Source: Actinomycetota bacterium
GTDB taxonomy: Bacteria > Actinomycetota > Acidimicrobiia > Acidimicrobiales > BP-101
Assembly: GCA_030838265.1 (NCBI GenBank)
Contig: JAUTXA010000266.1
Coordinates: forward strand, 1-9,281
Reading direction: 5' to 3'
DNA: 9,281 nucleotides
Shown: piece by piece, positions 6,573 to 9,281 of the stretch
Position numbering within the stretch: the first letter of the stretch is position 1
Layout: each line of letters begins with the position of its first letter
The notes under the pieces: model-generated
Database searches by the model: none
Told to the model about the DNA's origin: nothing
The model's input: the letters and a program-made list of their open reading frames with translations, nothing else
Program-made: the position numbers and the translations under genes

Positions 6573-8804
6573 GTGCCCGAAACCGCCGCCTCTGACCTTC
6601 TGGCCGGGCTCAACCCCGTCCAGCGAGAGGCCGTCACCCACCCCGAGGGACCCCTCCTCATCGTGGCCGGCGCCGGGTCGGGCAAGACCCGGGTCCTCAC
6701 GCACCGGGTGGCCTGGCTGATCAAGGAGCAGGGCCTCTCGCCCTTCGAGATCCTGGCCATCACCTTCACCAACAAGGCGGCCGACGAGATGAAGGAGCGG
6801 GTCGGCGCCCTCGTCGGCCCCGTGGCCCAGCGCATGTGGGTGTCGACGTTCCACTCGGCCTGCGTGCGCATCTTGCGGCGCGAGGCCGGCCTCCTCGGCT
6901 ACAAGTCGAGCTTCACCATCTACGACCAGGCCGACGCCGTCCGCCTCACGTCCTATGTGCTGCGCGACCTCACCATCGACCCCAAGAAGTTCCCGCCCCG
7001 CACCGTCCACTCGGTGATCAGCCAGGCCAAGAACGAGCTGGTCTCGCCCCCGGAGTACGCAGCCAAGGCCGCGACCATCTACGAGCGGCGCATCGGCGAG
7101 GTCTACACCGAGTACCAACGTCGTTTGCTCGCGGCGTCAGCGATGGACTTCGACGACCTGTTGACCCAGACGGTTGAGCTGTTCCGCCGCGAGCCCGACG
7201 TGCTGGCCGCCTACCAGCAGCGCTTCCAGCACCTCATGGTCGACGAGTACCAGGACACCAACCGGGCCCAGAACGAGCTCGTCCTCCAACTGGGACGGGC
7301 CCACGGCAACGTCTGCGTGGTGGGCGACTCCGACCAGTCGATCTACTCGTTCCGGGCCGCCGACATCCGCAACATCCTCGAGTTCGAAGATGCCTTCCCC
7401 GACGCCACCGTCATCGTGCTCGAGCAGAACTACCGGTCGAGCCAGACCATCCTCGACGCCGCCAACGCGGTGATCGCCAACAACCTGCTGCGCAAGCCCA
7501 AGACGCTGTGGACCGAGCAGGTCGGTGGCGAGCTGATCACCCAGTACCACGCCGAGGACGAGCACGACGAGGCGGCCTGGGTCGTGTCGGAGACGGGACG
7601 CCTGCACCGCCAGCAGGGCCACCGGTGGGGCGACCAAGCCATCTTCTACCGGACCAACGCCCAGTCCCGCGTCTTCGAAGAGCGCCTCACGCGCGAGGGC
7701 ATCCCCTACAAGGTCGTCGGCGGCACCCGCTTCTACGACCGGCGGGAGGTGAAGGACATGCTCGCCTACCTGCGGGCCCTCACCAACCCCACCGACGAGG
7801 TGTCCCTCAAGCGGGTGGTCAACGTCCCCAAGCGGGGGGTGGGCGACGCGTCGATCGCCAAGCTCGACGACTGGGCCAATCGCCACAACATCTCGTTCGG
7901 CGAGGCCCTGCGGGTGGCAGCCGACGCCGGGGTGTCGGGCAAGGCCCTCAACGGCATCCAGGCCTTCTACAAGTTGCTCGACTACTGCGCCACGCTGGTG
8001 CAGGAGGGTGCCCCTCCGTCCGAGGTGATGCAGGCCGTGGCCGAGCGCAGCGGCTACATCGCCGAGCTCGAGGCCGAGAAGACGGTCGAGGCCGCCGGTC
8101 GGCTCGAGAACATCCAAGAGCTCATCGGGGTGGCGGGCGAGCACGAGTCGCTCGAGCAGCTCCTCGAGGTCACGTCCCTGGTGGCCGACTCCGACGACAT
8201 CGACGGCGACGACTCCAAGGTCGTCCTCATGACCCTGCACACGGCCAAGGGGCTCGAGTATCCCGTCGTGTTCATGATCGGCCTGGAGGACGGCGTCTTC
8301 CCTCATCTCCGCGCCCTGGCCGAGCCCGACGAGCTCGAGGAGGAGCGCCGCCTCTGCTACGTCGGCATCACCCGGGCCCGCGAGCGCCTCTATCTCACCC
8401 GGGCGTGGTGCCGGACCCTGTGGGGCTCGACCCAGTACAACCCGCCCAGCCGCTTCCTCAAGGAGATCCCGTCCGAGCTGACCCGCATCGTCGAGGGCGG
8501 GCGGACATTTGGCCAAGGGACGGGTGGCGGGTCCGGTGGTGCCTCGGCCTCTGGTCTTCGTCGCGGTGGACGGGAGGGCATCGTCGACGCCGCCATCCGC
8601 GGCCAGATGGTCTCGCCCGCCCGCACCACCGGCGCCGAGTCGCTCGGCATCCGGGCCGGCGACGACGTCGTCCACGGCAAGTGGGGCGAGGGCGTCGTCA
8701 TCGAGATCGTGGGCCAGGGCGACAAGGCCGAGGCCATCATCCGCTTCCCCGGCCTGGGCGAGAAGCGCCTCCTCCTGGCCTGGGCCCCCCTCAAGAAGGC
8801 CTAG
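6573..8804 (+). CDS. pcrA: ATP-dependent DNA helicase PcrA/UvrD (superfamily 1A)
   Basis: A 743-aa 3'-5' DNA helicase of the UvrD/PcrA family, acting in excision repair, replication-fork maintenance and removal of bound proteins. All helicase motifs are present: Q motif LNPVQREAV (13-21), Walker A GAGSGKT (33-39), Ia TFTNKAADEM (64-73), motif II VDEYQDTN (223-230), motif III GDSDQSIYSFRAAD (251-264), motif IV QNYRSS (285-290), motif V TLHTAKGLE (554-562) and motif VI YVGITRARE (596-604). A Gly/Ser-rich linker at about 645-668 leads to a C-terminal Tudor-like domain (about 693-743), the part that contacts RNA polymerase in studied PcrA and UvrD proteins. Length is normal and no residue appears missing. 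The GTG at 6573 sits just before the Q motif and is preceded by a -10-like box. It is divergent from the DUF1707 gene and convergent with guaA. Actinobacteria often carry several paralogues; this one is the PcrA/UvrD1 type rather than UvrD2, since no HRDC domain is seen. Confidence 0.96.
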   Translation: MPETAASDLLAGLNPVQREAVTHPEGPLLIVAGAGSGKTRVLTHRVAWLIKEQGLSPFEILAITFTNKAADEMKERVGALVGPVAQRMWVSTFHSACVRILRREAGLLGYKSSFTIYDQADAVRLTSYVLRDLTIDPKKFPPRTVHSVISQAKNELVSPPEYAAKAATIYERRIGEVYTEYQRRLLAASAMDFDDLLTQTVELFRREPDVLAAYQQRFQHLMVDEYQDTNRAQNELVLQLGRAHGNVCVVGDSDQSIYSFRAADIRNILEFEDAFPDATVIVLEQNYRSSQTILDAANAVIANNLLRKPKTLWTEQVGGELITQYHAEDEHDEAAWVVSETGRLHRQQGHRWGDQAIFYRTNAQSRVFEERLTREGIPYKVVGGTRFYDRREVKDMLAYLRALTNPTDEVSLKRVVNVPKRGVGDASIAKLDDWANRHNISFGEALRVAADAGVSGKALNGIQAFYKLLDYCATLVQEGAPPSEVMQAVAERSGYIAELEAEKTVEAAGRLENIQELIGVAGEHESLEQLLEVTSLVADSDDIDGDDSKVVLMTLHTAKGLEYPVVFMIGLEDGVFPHLRALAEPDELEEERRLCYVGITRARERLYLTRAWCRTLWGSTQYNPPSRFLKEIPSELTRIVEGGRTFGQGTGGGSGGASASGLRRGGREGIVDAAIRGQMVSPARTTGAESLGIRAGDDVVHGKWGEGVVIEIVGQGDKAEAIIRFPGLGEKRLLLAWAPLKKA

Positions 8805-8824
8805 CCCACTCCGTCCCCCGTCGT

Positions 8825-8868
8825 TTCGGCCGTGGTTTTCCGCAATAGCGCTGAAAACCACGGCCGAA
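8825..8868. terminator. Perfect 16-bp inverted repeat between pcrA and guaA, probable bidirectional terminator
   Basis: Arms at 8825-8840 and 8853-8868 are perfectly complementary, and the 12-nt loop can add three more pairs (CGC with GCG) after a 2-nt bulge. The hairpin begins 20 nt after the pcrA stop and lies 18 nt beyond the guaA stop on the other strand, so it can terminate both transcripts. There is no long U-tract after either arm; the four-T and four-A runs are inside the stem. Confidence 0.7.
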
Positions 8869-8886
8869 TCGCTCGGGGGTCGGCGG

Positions 8887-9281
8887 CTACTCCCATTCGA
8901 TGGTGCCGGGAGGCTTCGAGGTGATGTCGAAGGCGACGCGGTTGACGTTGGGGACCTCGTTGATGATGCGCGACGACAGCCGTTCGAGCACGTCGTAGGG
9001 CAGCCGGGCCCAGTCGGCGGTCATGGCGTCGTCGCTGGTGACGGCCCTGATGACGATGGGGTAGGCGTAGGTGCGCTCGTCGCCCAACACGCCGACGGTG
9101 CGGACGGCGGGCAGCACCGCGAACGACTGCCAGAGCTCCCGGTAGAGCCCGGCCCGCTTGATCTCCTCGGTGACGATGGCGTCGGCCGCCCGCAGGATCT
9201 CCACCCGCTCGGGCGTGATGGTGCCCACGATGCGCACCGCCAGTCCCGGGCCCGGGAAGGGCTGGCGCCAGACGATGTCCT
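8887..9281 (-). CDS. guaA: GMP synthase (glutamine-hydrolysing), C-terminal part, cut by the window edge
   Basis: The last 130 residues of GuaA, which converts XMP to GMP using ATP and glutamine. The visible piece is the C-terminal dimerisation domain: it opens with WRQPFPGPGLAVRI, continues through GDERTYAYP and RVAFDITSKPPGTIEWE, and ends at the stop codon (TAG) at 8887-8889. KPPGTIEWE is the family's hallmark C-terminus. The start, the glutamine amidotransferase domain and the ATP pyrophosphatase domain lie beyond the right edge, so nothing can be said about its promoter. The reading frame is intact up to the edge. It is convergent with pcrA and shares a palindromic terminator with it. Confidence 0.96.
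   Translation of the reverse strand, partial: DIVWRQPFPGPGLAVRIVGTITPERVEILRAADAIVTEEIKRAGLYRELWQSFAVLPAVRTVGVLGDERTYAYPIVIRAVTSDDAMTADWARLPYDVLERLSSRIINEVPNVNRVAFDITSKPPGTIEWE

Noticed and set aside
6512..6871. Longer DUF1707 protein (269 aa) starting inside pcrA
   Set aside because: The extra N-terminal part is antisense to conserved pcrA codons and precedes the normal start of the DUF1707 domain.
7508..8848. 446-aa plus-strand frame inside pcrA, which might suggest a frameshifted gene
   Set aside because: PcrA is continuous from the Q motif to the Tudor-like domain in a single frame, so no frameshift needs explaining.
7137..8861. 574-aa minus-strand open frame opposite pcrA
   Set aside because: Long only because stops are rare antisense to high-GC genes; no domain is seen and the helicase motifs are on the plus strand.

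Overview
The window is high-GC (visibly about two-thirds or more G+C) bacterial chromosome with strong third-position G/C bias. Frequent GTG starts, a DUF1707 plus 2TM membrane protein, an actinobacterial-style PcrA with a C-terminal Tudor-like domain, and TANNNT boxes placed right before start codons point to Actinomycetota. Acidimicrobiia or a relative is my best guess, but it is an inference with no marker gene behind it. I see no rRNA, tRNA, CRISPR array, insertion sequence, phage gene or attachment site. The region reads as ordinary, densely packed core and accessory metabolism.

Layout from left to right. A secreted CocE/NonD-type serine hydrolase (129-2036, +) converges on an ABC-F ATPase gene (3677-2115, -); a long imperfect inverted repeat lies between them. 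Upstream of the ABC-F gene, 22 bases away and on the same strand, is an acyl-CoA ligase-like AMP-forming enzyme (5208-3700, -), so these two probably form an operon. The ligase is divergent from a lipase-like alpha/beta hydrolase (5231-6115, +), with only 22 bases between the two start codons. The lipase gene overlaps tail-to-tail by 54 bp with a small DUF1707/2TM membrane protein gene (6511-6062, -). That gene is divergent from pcrA (6573-8804, +). pcrA converges on the 3' end of guaA (from the right edge to 8887, -) across a second, perfect 16-bp inverted repeat.

Functionally, three genes concern ester or acyl chemistry: the secreted hydrolase, the lipase-like hydrolase and the acyl-CoA ligase. 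The lipase-like enzyme could release fatty acids that the ligase then activates; this rests only on divergent proximity. The ABC-F protein (translation or ribosome associated by family), PcrA (DNA repair and transcription-coupled processes) and GuaA (GMP synthesis) are housekeeping types.

I did not find a convincing new system. The points most worth a second look are the TANNNT boxes exactly 9 nt before two GTG starts (likely leaderless transcription), the two strong palindromes at the convergent junctions, the 22-bp divergent promoter space, the 54-bp antisense gene overlap, and variant motifs in the ABC-F protein.
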